Below are positions 40,435 through 49,092 of a stretch of DNA of 57,791 bases, piece after piece. This stretch comes from Zestomicrobium sp964482405. GTDB taxonomy: Archaea > Thermoproteota > Thermoprotei_A > Sulfolobales > NBVN01. The stretch covers positions 1 through 57,791 of the forward strand of contig CAYZXH010000004.1 of assembly GCA_964482405.1 (NCBI GenBank), written 5' to 3'. A model generated the notes under the pieces. That model did no database searches, was not told the origin of the DNA, and saw only the letters and a program-made list of their open reading frames with translations. Position numbers and translations under genes: made by a program. Positions within the stretch are counted from its first letter, which is position 1. Every line of letters starts with the position of its first letter.

Positions 40435-42312
40435 TCACTCTAGTTTGACGTGTCTCTCCAGCTCCGGTATCACGTAGTCTAGATCTAGCGTTCTTAACGT
40501 TTCTTTCTTAGGTATTCCTCTCTCGTCCCAACCTCTTAATCTGTAATACTCACTTAATAATACGTCATACTTCTCCCTGTCTAGGTGTTGGCCTTTTAGA
40601 GGCCCTCTCTTAAGTTCTTCGTTGAACCACCTGATGGGTGGGTAGTCCATGCTCCTATCCCATCTTCCGTTGAATTCTCTGACCCAGTAAGCTCTTATTA
40701 ACGTGTAGATCCTGTCAGCCACCTTGTAGAGGTCTTCCCAAGTATACTTAACGCCGGTTATTGCTTCTAGGAGTTTCGGGTAGTATTCTATGCTTAGCCC
40801 TACCTCAACCCAAGGCAGTCTGCATGCTGTGAGAACTTCATACATCCCACCTCTCAACCTCTGCAACTCCACAACCTTAGCTGCTTTCTCAGGTCCGTAA
40901 GTCACTTTATACTCCACGCTCTTCCGTTTCTCACCTTCTATCGGCGCTGTCCCTATCTCCCAAGCAATGACCCAGGCTTCCTTATGGTGAGCTCCTATCG
41001 AGGAAGTGCCGTACGCTAGCGCCATAGCAGGGTACGCGAAGCAGTTATAACCACTAACTTCAAGACCTTTGACATGCATAGCGAATTCCTTACCACCTAA
41101 AAGGTTACTTAACCTCATAACACCTTCAGCCGCAAGCCTCCCTAACTCGGTCTTCTTATACGCTATATTAATCACGAGCTCTCTTGATTTCTTGAAATCA
41201 CCGAATTCCGGAGCTTCATCGTCCTTTATTAGCTTCTTCTCCTTAGCTTCCATGATGAAGCCTATGACTCCTCCTAGGGATATAGTGTCTAGTCCTAGCT
41301 CGTCAGCCAGCCTATTAAGTACGGCTACCTCGTTTAACTTACCTATACCTAGGTTAGAACCTAGTAGAGCGACGTTCTCGTAATCAAGTTCGCTTCCCCT
41401 TGCTTCAGCGTCTAGGACTACGTTGCCGCATATCATGTTGCAGTAGGGGCATCCTCTCTGACCTATCTTCATTCCCTCCATAGCGTACCCGTCAATACTC
41501 CTAGAGAACTCGAAAATCCCGTCACTGAAGTTTCTAACAGGCAGTGCTGAGTTCTCATTGCACCACTCGACGGCAGCCATGGTTCCCTGCCTACGCCAGA
41601 ACGAGTAAGCAGGTGAGTTGAGTATGGCTCTGTATGCTTCCTGAGAGAGCTTAGTTAGTGATTCCTTATCAGCAACAGGTATCTCTTTAGTTCCTCTGAT
41701 GACGACTGCCTTAAGCTTCTTACTACCCATCACGGCGCCCATACCTGGTCTCCCGCCAGACCTGCCTTCCTGAGATACCACCACAGCATACCTAACTAAG
41801 TTCTCCCCACCGGGACCTATGCTAAGAACACCGACATCCCTACCGTGAATTTCTTTAAGGGTCTTCTCAGCTTCAAAGGTTGTCTTACCCCACAAACCCT
41901 CAGCGCTTAACACGCTCACGTTATCGTTCTCTACGTATATGTAGACAGGTCTTCTGGCAGCGCCCTCGACCACCAGAGCGTCGTACCCAGCCTTCCTTAA
42001 GTGAACGCTGGCCATAGTGCCTAAATTGCCGTCCCCGTAACCACCCGTCAAAGGACTCTTAGACGCTACGACCATCTTACCCCCGCTAGGTGTTGGAAGC
42101 CCGTTGAAGGGTCCGCAAGCGAAGATCAACTTATTCTCGGGACTTAGGGGGTCAACCCCTCTGACCTCATCCCACAATATCTTAATAGCTAATCCTCTAC
42201 CACCTATGAAGTTTAGAGCAACCTCAGGAGAGTATTCTTGGATCTTGGTAGTACCATTACTTAAGTTAACTCTTAATATCCTGCCCCACCAACCCCTCAC
42301 AAGAACCACCAC
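40435..42312 (-). CDS. Tungsten-containing aldehyde:ferredoxin oxidoreductase
   Basis: A 625-residue AOR-family enzyme oxidising aldehydes to acids with ferredoxin as acceptor. Tungstopterin-binding regions GRGLAIKILWDEV, KSPLTGGYGDGNLG and GGRPGMGAVMGSKKLKAV are visible. The [4Fe-4S] ligands are CPYCNMIC (C-x2-C-x3-C, about residues 287-294) and a fourth Cys in the C-terminal TACRLPW. The closest subtype (AOR, FOR, GAPOR) cannot be told, but the length fits AOR or FOR. GTG 42312 or 42300 starts the gene. The adjoining MoaD-like gene probably serves its cofactor. Confidence 0.92.
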   Translation of the reverse strand: MVVLVRGWWGRILRVNLSNGTTKIQEYSPEVALNFIGGRGLAIKILWDEVRGVDPLSPENKLIFACGPFNGLPTPSGGKMVVASKSPLTGGYGDGNLGTMASVHLRKAGYDALVVEGAARRPVYIYVENDNVSVLSAEGLWGKTTFEAEKTLKEIHGRDVGVLSIGPGGENLVRYAVVVSQEGRSGGRPGMGAVMGSKKLKAVVIRGTKEIPVADKESLTKLSQEAYRAILNSPAYSFWRRQGTMAAVEWCNENSALPVRNFSDGIFEFSRSIDGYAMEGMKIGQRGCPYCNMICGNVVLDAEARGSELDYENVALLGSNLGIGKLNEVAVLNRLADELGLDTISLGGVIGFIMEAKEKKLIKDDEAPEFGDFKKSRELVINIAYKKTELGRLAAEGVMRLSNLLGGKEFAMHVKGLEVSGYNCFAYPAMALAYGTSSIGAHHKEAWVIAWEIGTAPIEGEKRKSVEYKVTYGPEKAAKVVELQRLRGGMYEVLTACRLPWVEVGLSIEYYPKLLEAITGVKYTWEDLYKVADRIYTLIRAYWVREFNGRWDRSMDYPPIRWFNEELKRGPLKGQHLDREKYDVLLSEYYRLRGWDERGIPKKETLRTLDLDYVIPELERHVKLE

Positions 42313-42400
42313 AAATATTTTGAGAAATCAGATAAAATATTTTTAGGAAATCAGAAAAACCCGAGACCCTGCCAATAACGACATTCCGTGAGTGAGGAGG

Positions 42401-43288
42401 TTAGGGACAGGTTTGAGAGAAAACTATTTGATGTAAGTACTTTTCAAGGTCTTCCTTAGTGAACCAAGTACCGTGAGCTCTCCATACTTTAAGTGATGCT
42501 GCCACAATACCTGCTCTCACAGCATATAGAAGATCCTTCCCTTCCGCCGCATAATGTGCTGCTGACACAGTGAATACGTCACCAGCTCCTACCTCGTCAG
42601 TGATAACAACTTTTAGTGGGGTGGCCTTAAAACACTTACCCCCGTGAAGTAAATACACGTACGAGGAATCCATTGTTATAGTTACCGCACCGTCGTAGGG
42701 CTTCATCGCATCTGTTAACGACTTAATAATGTATTCAACATTATTCGAGAAACAGAATTCCTTGATGTTTCCGTGTGTTAAGTTCACTAAACTCATTAAG
42801 TCTAGTAGATCTTCACGCCAAGAACACTTGATACCCTCGTTAGTAGAGACTCTAACGAGTCCTTGAATATCGAGAGCTTTAAATGCTGTGACATCTTTCA
42901 AGGATCTCAATAAGTTAATGTAATCCCTAACGTCTATCTCTCTGTAGACAGGTGCTAAGAAGATAATGTCTGGCTTAATAATTCTTATCAAATCCCTCAC
43001 TACGTCAGGCGGTATCCTACAATCATTCACGACGACGTTAACCGCCTTACCCTGCTTTATTACGAAGTGAGGCACCCTGCTACACTTAACGCTGTGGAGA
43101 GAAATCCCTAACTCAGAGAAAGTGCTGCGGAAATATCTTGAAACGTTATCGTCTATCGTTGTTAGAACATGTGTTTCATCTCCTAAATATCTAGATAACG
43201 TTACTCCCCCATAATAGGTGGAGCCCCCGATCCTGAAGGTCTTGTCAAGCACGTCAATAGTTGTTGAGCCTACTACCAGCGCCCTCAT
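42401..43288 (-). CDS. PfkB-family carbohydrate or nucleoside kinase
   Basis: A 295-residue ribokinase-fold kinase. The N-terminus has VVGSTTIDV and GGSTYYGGVTLSRYLGD, a G-G substrate region like that of the family, and the C-terminal motif ITDEVGAGDVFTVSAAHY has the GAGD anion hole and catalytic Asp. It phosphorylates a sugar or nucleoside; the substrate is unknown, as the N-terminal part has diverged. ATG 43288 is used. It stands between the AOR gene (89 bases away) and the divergent DUF401 transporter. Confidence 0.82.
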   Translation of the reverse strand: MRALVVGSTTIDVLDKTFRIGGSTYYGGVTLSRYLGDETHVLTTIDDNVSRYFRSTFSELGISLHSVKCSRVPHFVIKQGKAVNVVVNDCRIPPDVVRDLIRIIKPDIIFLAPVYREIDVRDYINLLRSLKDVTAFKALDIQGLVRVSTNEGIKCSWREDLLDLMSLVNLTHGNIKEFCFSNNVEYIIKSLTDAMKPYDGAVTITMDSSYVYLLHGGKCFKATPLKVVITDEVGAGDVFTVSAAHYAAEGKDLLYAVRAGIVAASLKVWRAHGTWFTKEDLEKYLHQIVFSQTCP

Positions 43289-43362
43289 ACCTAACCGATA
43301 TAAAATACCTACTTTAAGATTTAATTACAGTGACGTCAGTTATGTGTATTGGTTGGGGATAG

Positions 43363-44619
43363 GTGGTGTGGGAATTAATAGTGGTCATCGTCTCGATAGT
43401 CGTTCTCCTCACGTTGGTGAGGCTTGGGGTTAGTGTTGGTATCGCTTTAATAGTAGAGGGGGTGCTCATAGTTGTCTTGATGAATCCATCGTTACTGCCT
43501 AACGTGTTCTTACAGACCCTGATTAGCGAGAGGACCATATCATTGGTTTTAGCGTCACTCTCTATTTCGGTCCTAGTGGAACTCTATAGCTTAACTCGGA
43601 TGATTAATGGGTTGAGTGAGGGACTCTTAGGGTATGTTAGGAGACCTACCCTGATAATAGCTGTAGTACCAGCTATTATGGGTCTATTACCCATCGCTGG
43701 CGGTGCGTTGATGTCAGCGCCTGTTGTAGCGAGTGTTGGCACGGCTATAGGATTAAGCACTACTTTAATGGCTTTCCTTAATGTCTGGTTTAGGCATACA
43801 ATATTCTTGATCTACCCGATGAGCCAGGTCTTAATAACTGCAGCAGCTCTGACAGGGCATTCCGTCATCGAACTAGCAATGTATCAAGTACCTATAATGG
43901 CTTTAATGATGTTGACAGGTCTTTACATGACGCGCAGGAACGGCAAGCCTGTTTCTAAGTCAGGGAGTCTTGTTTTCAGAGAGTCTAGCTTAAGAGACGT
44001 ATTGATTTTCTTATCGCCTATATTAGGTTCCATAGCGGTGGCCTTGATAGCTCGTCAAGTGCTAGACGTACTAAGTTACTATAGCGACTACAGTGTTGCG
44101 GTAGGCGGTTTTTTCGGGGTTGCTTTAATTACTTACCTCTCATTCAAGAAGAGTGAGGAACCCATGAGCCTAATCAAGTTCCTTATTGCTTTAAGGAGTG
44201 ATAAGGTTACTAACATGGTTTTATCAAGTTTTGGAGCTATGCTCATATATTACGCCATGATGAACACAGGAGTTTCGAGCTCTATAGGTGCAATAATAAA
44301 TAGTAGTAAGCTCCCTGTAATAATAACGGAGATTTTATTGCCTAGCATCATGAGCTTAATATCAGGTTCCCCGATAGTTGGTGTGACTTCCTCAGTGCCG
44401 TTATTAGCAGGTCTTAAAACGTTTAGCTTAGGTGATGCGTCTCTGATATACCTATCAGCATTCTTGTCTTACGTTGCCTCGCCAGTACACCTTTGTTTGG
44501 TGTTCACTGTGCAGTACTTTAAGGAGAGTCTATTTAGAGTCTATAAGTACTTAATCCCCGCGATAATGCTCGCTTTCACTATAGCGATTTTCTACTACTT
44601 GGTACTCACTATTCATTAA
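43363..44619 (+). CDS. DUF401-family membrane protein, probable transporter
   Basis: A 418-residue polytopic protein with about ten membrane segments. Conserved-looking blocks are LLPIAGGALMSAPVV (near residue 107), FLNVWFRHTIFLIYPMSQ (near 143) and SLISGSPIVGVTSSVPLL (near residue 325), the pattern of the DUF401 family, which resembles gluconate/anion permeases. The substrate is unknown. GTG 43363 or 43366 is the start; a TATA-like ATTTAATTA lies at about 43319-43327. The gene converges on ferritin with a 12-base gap. Confidence 0.75.
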   Translation: MVWELIVVIVSIVVLLTLVRLGVSVGIALIVEGVLIVVLMNPSLLPNVFLQTLISERTISLVLASLSISVLVELYSLTRMINGLSEGLLGYVRRPTLIIAVVPAIMGLLPIAGGALMSAPVVASVGTAIGLSTTLMAFLNVWFRHTIFLIYPMSQVLITAAALTGHSVIELAMYQVPIMALMMLTGLYMTRRNGKPVSKSGSLVFRESSLRDVLIFLSPILGSIAVALIARQVLDVLSYYSDYSVAVGGFFGVALITYLSFKKSEEPMSLIKFLIALRSDKVTNMVLSSFGAMLIYYAMMNTGVSSSIGAIINSSKLPVIITEILLPSIMSLISGSPIVGVTSSVPLLAGLKTFSLGDASLIYLSAFLSYVASPVHLCLVFTVQYFKESLFRVYKYLIPAIMLAFTIAIFYYLVLTIH

Positions 44620-44631
44620 TGTGTTAGATTA

Positions 44632-45126
44632 TTATTTTCTTTCAGCTAGCTTAGCGTCTAGCATTAAGAGCGTGGGTTTATGTTCTCCTATAATCTTGAT
44701 CTTAGTTAAGAGGTCGTTAGCGTTACTCACTTCTTCTACCTGCTCGTCTATGAACCATTTAAGGAAAGACTCAACTACCTTATTGCCCTCATCTCTAGCA
44801 GCGTCCATTAACTCGTAGAATCTTTTAGTGTTCTCTACTTCAGCTGTGTAGAAGTCCTCGATGGCCTCGCTTACAGACCCCCACGAAGTCTTCGGTTGCG
44901 GAACCTCAGATAAGATTACTTTACCTCCGGCATCGTAGATAAACTCGTAGATCTTCATAGCGTGACCTACCTCCTCCTTAGCTTGGACTCTAAAATAGTG
45001 TGCGAAACCTTTGAGACCTAAGTCATCGAAATACGCGGACATCGAAAGGTATAAGTACGCGTTCCTTAACTCCTGATTTAACTGCTTGTTAAGTAATTCC
45101 TGCATTCTGGGACTCAATAAGGACAT
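44632..45126 (-). CDS. ftn: Ferritin
   Basis: A 164-residue four-helix ferritin that forms a 24-mer iron-storage shell. The ferroxidase ligands are visible: LNQELRNAYLYLSM (Glu of helix A), AKEEVGHAMKIYEF (Glu and His of helix B), and YTAEVENTKRFYEL and WFIDEQVEEVSN in helices C and D. ATG 45126 starts the gene. It lies 10 kb from feoB and 2.4 kb from the ferritin-encapsulin fusion. A short palindrome TTTCTTAAGAAA is about 40 bases upstream (about 45165-45180), perhaps part of the promoter. Confidence 0.92.
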   Translation of the reverse strand: MSLLSPRMQELLNKQLNQELRNAYLYLSMSAYFDDLGLKGFAHYFRVQAKEEVGHAMKIYEFIYDAGGKVILSEVPQPKTSWGSVSEAIEDFYTAEVENTKRFYELMDAARDEGNKVVESFLKWFIDEQVEEVSNANDLLTKIKIIGEHKPTLLMLDAKLAERK

Positions 45127-45389
45127 GATCTCACCAAGTAGTATTAACGATAGAAACCTTAAATATCTTTCTTAAGAAAACTAACTAATGGCCTAGAAAA
45201 ACCTTAGAAAGGATCTAATTTATTGTCAGCATACCTTTACGCATGTTTAAATGCATCGACGCCCCCACTCAATTCCTGGTAGCTTCGCTCTAAAGGTAGT
45301 TGTGTCGTTCGTTATGTGTGGAGAGAATCAATAATTCAACCTAACACAAAAATATTAGAAGAGTCTTCAAGAGTCAATCAGGGAGTTCC

Positions 45390-46259
45390 ATGTGCGCTTA
45401 TGTAGTTAATGGGGGGAGACTCAGAGCAGTGAGTTCTGTTTTTAAGTCTTTAGGGCGTGAGGGTTGTGAGGAGTTCGTGCATGTTGACCCTCAGTACGTG
45501 TCTTTAAGTAAGTTACCGAAGTTCTGTGGTGAGATCTCGGTAGTGTTTCCTGCAATAAACGGCTTAGTTTCCTACGCTCTCAGCATGAAGGGGGAGGATT
45601 TCTGGAGTTTGTTCGCGGATTTTATTGTAGGTAGGTGTGGTGGCGTGAGAGATTTCAGGGAAGCTGTTAAGCTTGTTGAGGAATTCACACGTAATTACAA
45701 TAAGCTTTACTTAGAGGTTAAGATAAGAAGACTTAACAAAGTGTTAAGGTGTGGTGAGGCGTTCAGGAGCTTAAGTAAGGGCTGGGTTAAGGACTACTTG
45801 AGTAAGATTTCTTCATGTCTTGAAACAGGGAGGGAATCCAAAACCGTGGTTTTCTCTGCTAAGATGGCTTACTACGTTCTCAAATCTACTGGGGTGGACG
45901 TGGATCTCTCGAAAATCCCTATACCTGTGGACAGGAGGGTTGCTCTAGTCACCCTCACTTCAGGTCTTCTAACTCCCCGAGCGAGAAGCGGGAGAACCCT
46001 CAAGGAATTAGAGGATTTAGCTGAGGAACTATTAAAACGTCCTGAGAACGTAAGGAGTGTCTGGGATGTCGTTAGTGAAGAGTCCGGAATTCCCGCGTTA
46101 CTTATTGATACGCCCATCTGGCTAATAGGGGGATATATTAAAACGCTGGGGACTCGTGAGATAGTTGAGAATCTGAGGAATCTAGGAATACTCGTTGATG
46201 ATACACTCTTAATGCGCTTAGTAAATGAATTGACTTATGCCTTAAGAATTGAAGACTAG
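45390..46259 (+). CDS. AGOG 8-oxoguanine DNA glycosylase/lyase
   Basis: A 289-residue archaeal GO glycosylase of the helix-hairpin-helix superfamily, which removes 8-oxoguanine from DNA. The catalytic Lys lies in SKTVVFSAKMAYYVL, and the catalytic Asp in PIPVDRRVALVT, the pair expected for AGOG. A C-terminal helical region with a Trp (PIWLIGGYI) matches the family. It stands alone: 263 bases of unremarkable sequence separate it from the divergent ferritin. ATG 45390 follows an AT-rich element (about 45347-45357). Confidence 0.88.
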   Translation: MCAYVVNGGRLRAVSSVFKSLGREGCEEFVHVDPQYVSLSKLPKFCGEISVVFPAINGLVSYALSMKGEDFWSLFADFIVGRCGGVRDFREAVKLVEEFTRNYNKLYLEVKIRRLNKVLRCGEAFRSLSKGWVKDYLSKISSCLETGRESKTVVFSAKMAYYVLKSTGVDVDLSKIPIPVDRRVALVTLTSGLLTPRARSGRTLKELEDLAEELLKRPENVRSVWDVVSEESGIPALLIDTPIWLIGGYIKTLGTREIVENLRNLGILVDDTLLMRLVNELTYALRIED

Positions 46260-46327
46260 GGTAAGCCTAGGATCGATTTCAAAAGATTTTTGAGGAAAAA
46301 TAGGGTTAAAAGAGTTTTGGACTTAAC

Positions 46328-46528
46328 TTACTCTTTGATTAAGCCCTTCTTCTTGAGGTCCTCAACTTCCTTCTTGCTTAAGAACCTGACTACCTTAATC
46401 TTTGTCTCAGGGCTAGTACCTACTACAGCCCACCTGTTGTTCTTTAACTTCATGAACTGCGGGTTCTGAATCTCTACTTTCTTCTTAGCTTTTACATCAA
46501 AGGCCATCCACTTCTCCATAGTTTTCAC
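46328..46528 (-). CDS. Small basic DUF5679-like protein without zinc Cys
   Basis: A 66-residue protein. The stretch DVKAKKKVEIQNPQFMKLKNNRWAV...GTSPETKIKVVRF matches the layout of the DUF5679 zinc-ribbon family, whose members read CVKCxxKxEI-NP-LKNGRxAxxGxCPxCGxK. All four Cys are replaced (by Asp, Ala, Ser and Thr), so zinc binding is lost. The function of the family is unknown. The basic charge suggests binding to RNA or a ribosome. GTG 46528 or ATG 46519 is the start. Confidence 0.6.
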   Translation of the reverse strand: MKTMEKWMAFDVKAKKKVEIQNPQFMKLKNNRWAVVGTSPETKIKVVRFLSKKEVEDLKKKGLIKE

Positions 46529-46802
46529 CGCATTAATGATATCTACTAAGAGGTATATAAACTTATTGAAGGTTAACTCATTACGTCCTCTGAGTTGTTT
46601 TTTATAATGATCTATAAATAACTTTATTGAAGTGTGTACAGTGTGTTATAGGTAAAAAATTCATGAAATACAAAAACTTCATTTACCTTATAAACCTTCA
46701 GTGATTAGGAGCGGACAGTCAGTCTGGTTACTACTTGATTAGTTACCTCATATAACTTTCAACCTAACTACTTAGCGGTGAGAATTTCCTTAGCTACATG
46801 TA

Positions 46803-47333
46803 CTAGAGTATTGTTGAGGGTTCTTTACCGGCTCTCGTTTTAGGAGGTATTACCGGGAATTCTTCGTTGAAGGTGGAGACTATGGTGAAGAACGCGTTTA
46901 TCAACGTATAAACATGTTCTACGAATCTCGGTTTATAATTCTCACTTAACTCACTCCTGAATATGACTCGCGCAACTGTAATTGCCTGAAGATCCACCGG
47001 ACTTGGTTGAAGACCTGCGTTGCAGGCAGGGCACACGGAGATGATCCTATACATTAATTTCGATGAGAATCTTAAGGCTTCCTCAGCACTTAACTCACTC
47101 AATTTCTTCTTGTGTTCAGGAGATACTGCAACACCTAGTAAGAGGACATACCGGTCATCCTTACCCTCCGGTCTGAAGATTTTGAGATTCACGTGAAGTG
47201 GGGGCTGTGTGTAGACGTCGAGACCCCAAGCGATCTTGAAGTGCGGCTGTGCCTCAAGTTTCCTAACGTTAAAGCCTTCCTCTATAAGCCACTTACTCAC
47301 TAACTCGTCCTCTTGACTCACCTCAACCACCAA
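46803..47333 (-). CDS. DUF2299-like protein, unknown
   Basis: A 176-residue protein that I link to the DUF2299 family with moderate confidence. It has alternating beta strands (PPLHVNLKIFRPEGKDDRYVLLLGVAV) and a central helix, with a CPAC pair near residue 110. No catalytic motif is recognised. TTG 47333 or GTG 47330 is the start. Upstream, 216 bases separate it from the divergent ferritin-encapsulin gene. Confidence 0.55.
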   Translation of the reverse strand: MVVEVSQEDELVSKWLIEEGFNVRKLEAQPHFKIAWGLDVYTQPPLHVNLKIFRPEGKDDRYVLLLGVAVSPEHKKKLSELSAEEALRFSSKLMYRIISVCPACNAGLQPSPVDLQAITVARVIFRSELSENYKPRFVEHVYTLINAFFTIVSTFNEEFPVIPPKTRAGKEPSTIL

Positions 47334-47549
47334 CTATATGAATGATGTTAAAGGATATTATAACTGGAGTCTCACAGTTCTTGGTAAGACTTTTTGAAGG
47401 GCTTTAAAATGAAGTTAGTTGATGTTTAGTGGAGCTCGTGTTTCACTCAAGCGGTGAAGGTAGAACCTTAGGTTACGACGTGTGGTAGGAACGCTTTAAT
47501 TTAGGTTAAGTATTTAATTTTTCTAGTAAAATCTTATAGGGGTGATGGT

Positions 47550-48644
47550 TTGCTCAGTAAACACCCTCTTGAGTTACCGCAGTTAAGGAAGTTCAGTAAG
47601 GAGGAGGTGGCCGAGGCTTTAAGACTCTCTATAATAGCTGAGTTAGATGCTATAAGCCTGTACTTGCAGTTAGCTAGATATTCGGACGACGAGAAAGTGA
47701 GGAAGGTCTTTGAGGATATAGCGAGGGAGGAGAAGACCCATGTTGGTGAGTTCCTCGCGTTGCTTAAGAACCTAGACCCAGAACAAGTTGCTGAGTTGAA
47801 GGCTGGTGCTGAGGAGGTAAGGGAGTTAACCGGCGTTTCAGTGCCTGGAGACGACCCGCCGGCACAGGAAACGATTAAGGAAGATGAAACGTTGAAGAAG
47901 CTGAGTGCTAAAGCTAGAGAGATCATTGACTCTTCTAGGAGGTTACGTAAAGTACTAGAAGTTGTTCACGTAGGCAGAGGAGTTGAGGCTTTCCCGTTAG
48001 AGGAAGTTAGCGCGGAGGAAGTTATTAAGTCTAGAATTAGTAGGATGGTGTTGCTTAGCGAGTTAAGCACTCAATTCAGTGTTAAGGTTAGGATACTGGA
48101 TTACTGGATTAAGACAGGGATTCAGCCGGATCTAGCACCGCTGGTGCTTGCGTCAACGAAGCTCGCTTTAGCTGAGGATAAGATAATACTTGAGGGTGAT
48201 TTAGAGAGAGGATGGCCGGGACTCCTCACCTGTAAGATGAGTATTAAGGGGGAGTTAAGTGATTGGAGCGTGCCGGGGAACCCCGTAGCGGATATCTCAA
48301 GAGCTGTGAAGAGGCTAATTGATGAGGCAGTGCCCCCACCTTACGTGTTGTTAGTGAGTCCTGCACGGTATGCTGACCTATTAAAGTACACGGAGAAGGC
48401 AGGCATTATGGAGTTAGAAAGGGTTAAGGCTTTAGTGCATGAGGTCGTGCAAACCCCCTTACTCAGTGATGAAGACGTACTAGTTATCTCAGTAAATAAA
48501 TACATGATAGACTTAGTCGTCGGAGCTGACGCGGTCCTAGACTACCTAGGACCTTCAGCTGACGAGCACTTATACAGACTCTGGGAAACTCTCGCGTTGA
48601 GAATAAAGAATCCTAAAGCGATAATACATCTTACGAAAAAATAA
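47550..48644 (+). CDS. Encapsulin with fused N-terminal ferritin-like domain
   Basis: A 364-residue fusion. Residues about 1-100 form an encapsulated-ferritin-like two-helix domain with a diiron site: ELDAISLYLQLARY and FEDIAREEKTHVGEF (E, EE..H). A linker of about 45 residues follows, then an HK97-fold encapsulin shell (residues about 135-364) with RGVEAFPLEEVSAEE, PPPYVLLVSPARYADLL and the C-terminal LDYLGPSADEHLYRLWETLALRI. The fused architecture is that of the Pyrococcus furiosus encapsulin. It would make a protein nanocompartment that stores iron inside. TTG 47550 follows GGGGTGATGG; the TATA box TATTTAA is at 47511-47517. It stands alone, downstream of a divergent promoter. Confidence 0.93.
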   Translation: MLSKHPLELPQLRKFSKEEVAEALRLSIIAELDAISLYLQLARYSDDEKVRKVFEDIAREEKTHVGEFLALLKNLDPEQVAELKAGAEEVRELTGVSVPGDDPPAQETIKEDETLKKLSAKAREIIDSSRRLRKVLEVVHVGRGVEAFPLEEVSAEEVIKSRISRMVLLSELSTQFSVKVRILDYWIKTGIQPDLAPLVLASTKLALAEDKIILEGDLERGWPGLLTCKMSIKGELSDWSVPGNPVADISRAVKRLIDEAVPPPYVLLVSPARYADLLKYTEKAGIMELERVKALVHEVVQTPLLSDEDVLVISVNKYMIDLVVGADAVLDYLGPSADEHLYRLWETLALRIKNPKAIIHLTKK

Positions 48645-48767
48645 GTGTATAATTATTAATAATCTTAAATAATTTTATTATTAAAATGAGTTGGTAAGTA
48701 GATCATTATTGTTTCCTTAACTTCATATTTTTATTTATCTGAAGAATAATAAATCATGGTGTTGCTT

Positions 48768-49082
48768 ATGAATGAGGCCGTAGCTGATTGTAGGAATTGT
48801 GTATTCTTTAAGTTGCATGATACCCATGAGTATCTAGGTTACTGCATCAACCTAAGAGAGGTGGTGGTTTTAAGTGGTGAGAGGAGATTCTGTCCTCAGT
48901 TCAAGGAGGTCACGCTTGATGACTTAAGGAGGGTCTTGAGTAGTGAGGGTTTCCTGTACTGTGTTACTTGCGGTGAGTACATATACACTCTTGAGGAGCT
49001 TGAGAAACACTGGAGGAGGCATGTTGTTGTGAGTAACTTTGCTGACGACATAGCTGGTGAGGAATCCCCGACGGCTGATTAG
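48768..49082 (+). CDS. Cys/His-rich small protein upstream of 2-oxoacid oxidoreductase
   Basis: A 104-residue protein I do not recognise. It has two possible metal sites: CRNCVFFKLH...GYCIN...FCPQF (residues about 8-45) and FLYCVTCGEYI...HWRRH (residues about 65-87), of C-x2-C...H-x3-H type. It may bind zinc or an Fe-S cluster. ATG 48768 has GGTG upstream; ATG 48756 is also possible, after a TATA-like TATTTTTATTTA (about 48727-48739). It ends 10 bases before the next start and is probably cotranscribed with the two oxidoreductase genes. Confidence 0.65.
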   Translation: MNEAVADCRNCVFFKLHDTHEYLGYCINLREVVVLSGERRFCPQFKEVTLDDLRRVLSSEGFLYCVTCGEYIYTLEELEKHWRRHVVVSNFADDIAGEESPTAD

Positions 49083-49092
49083 GTGGGTCAGG

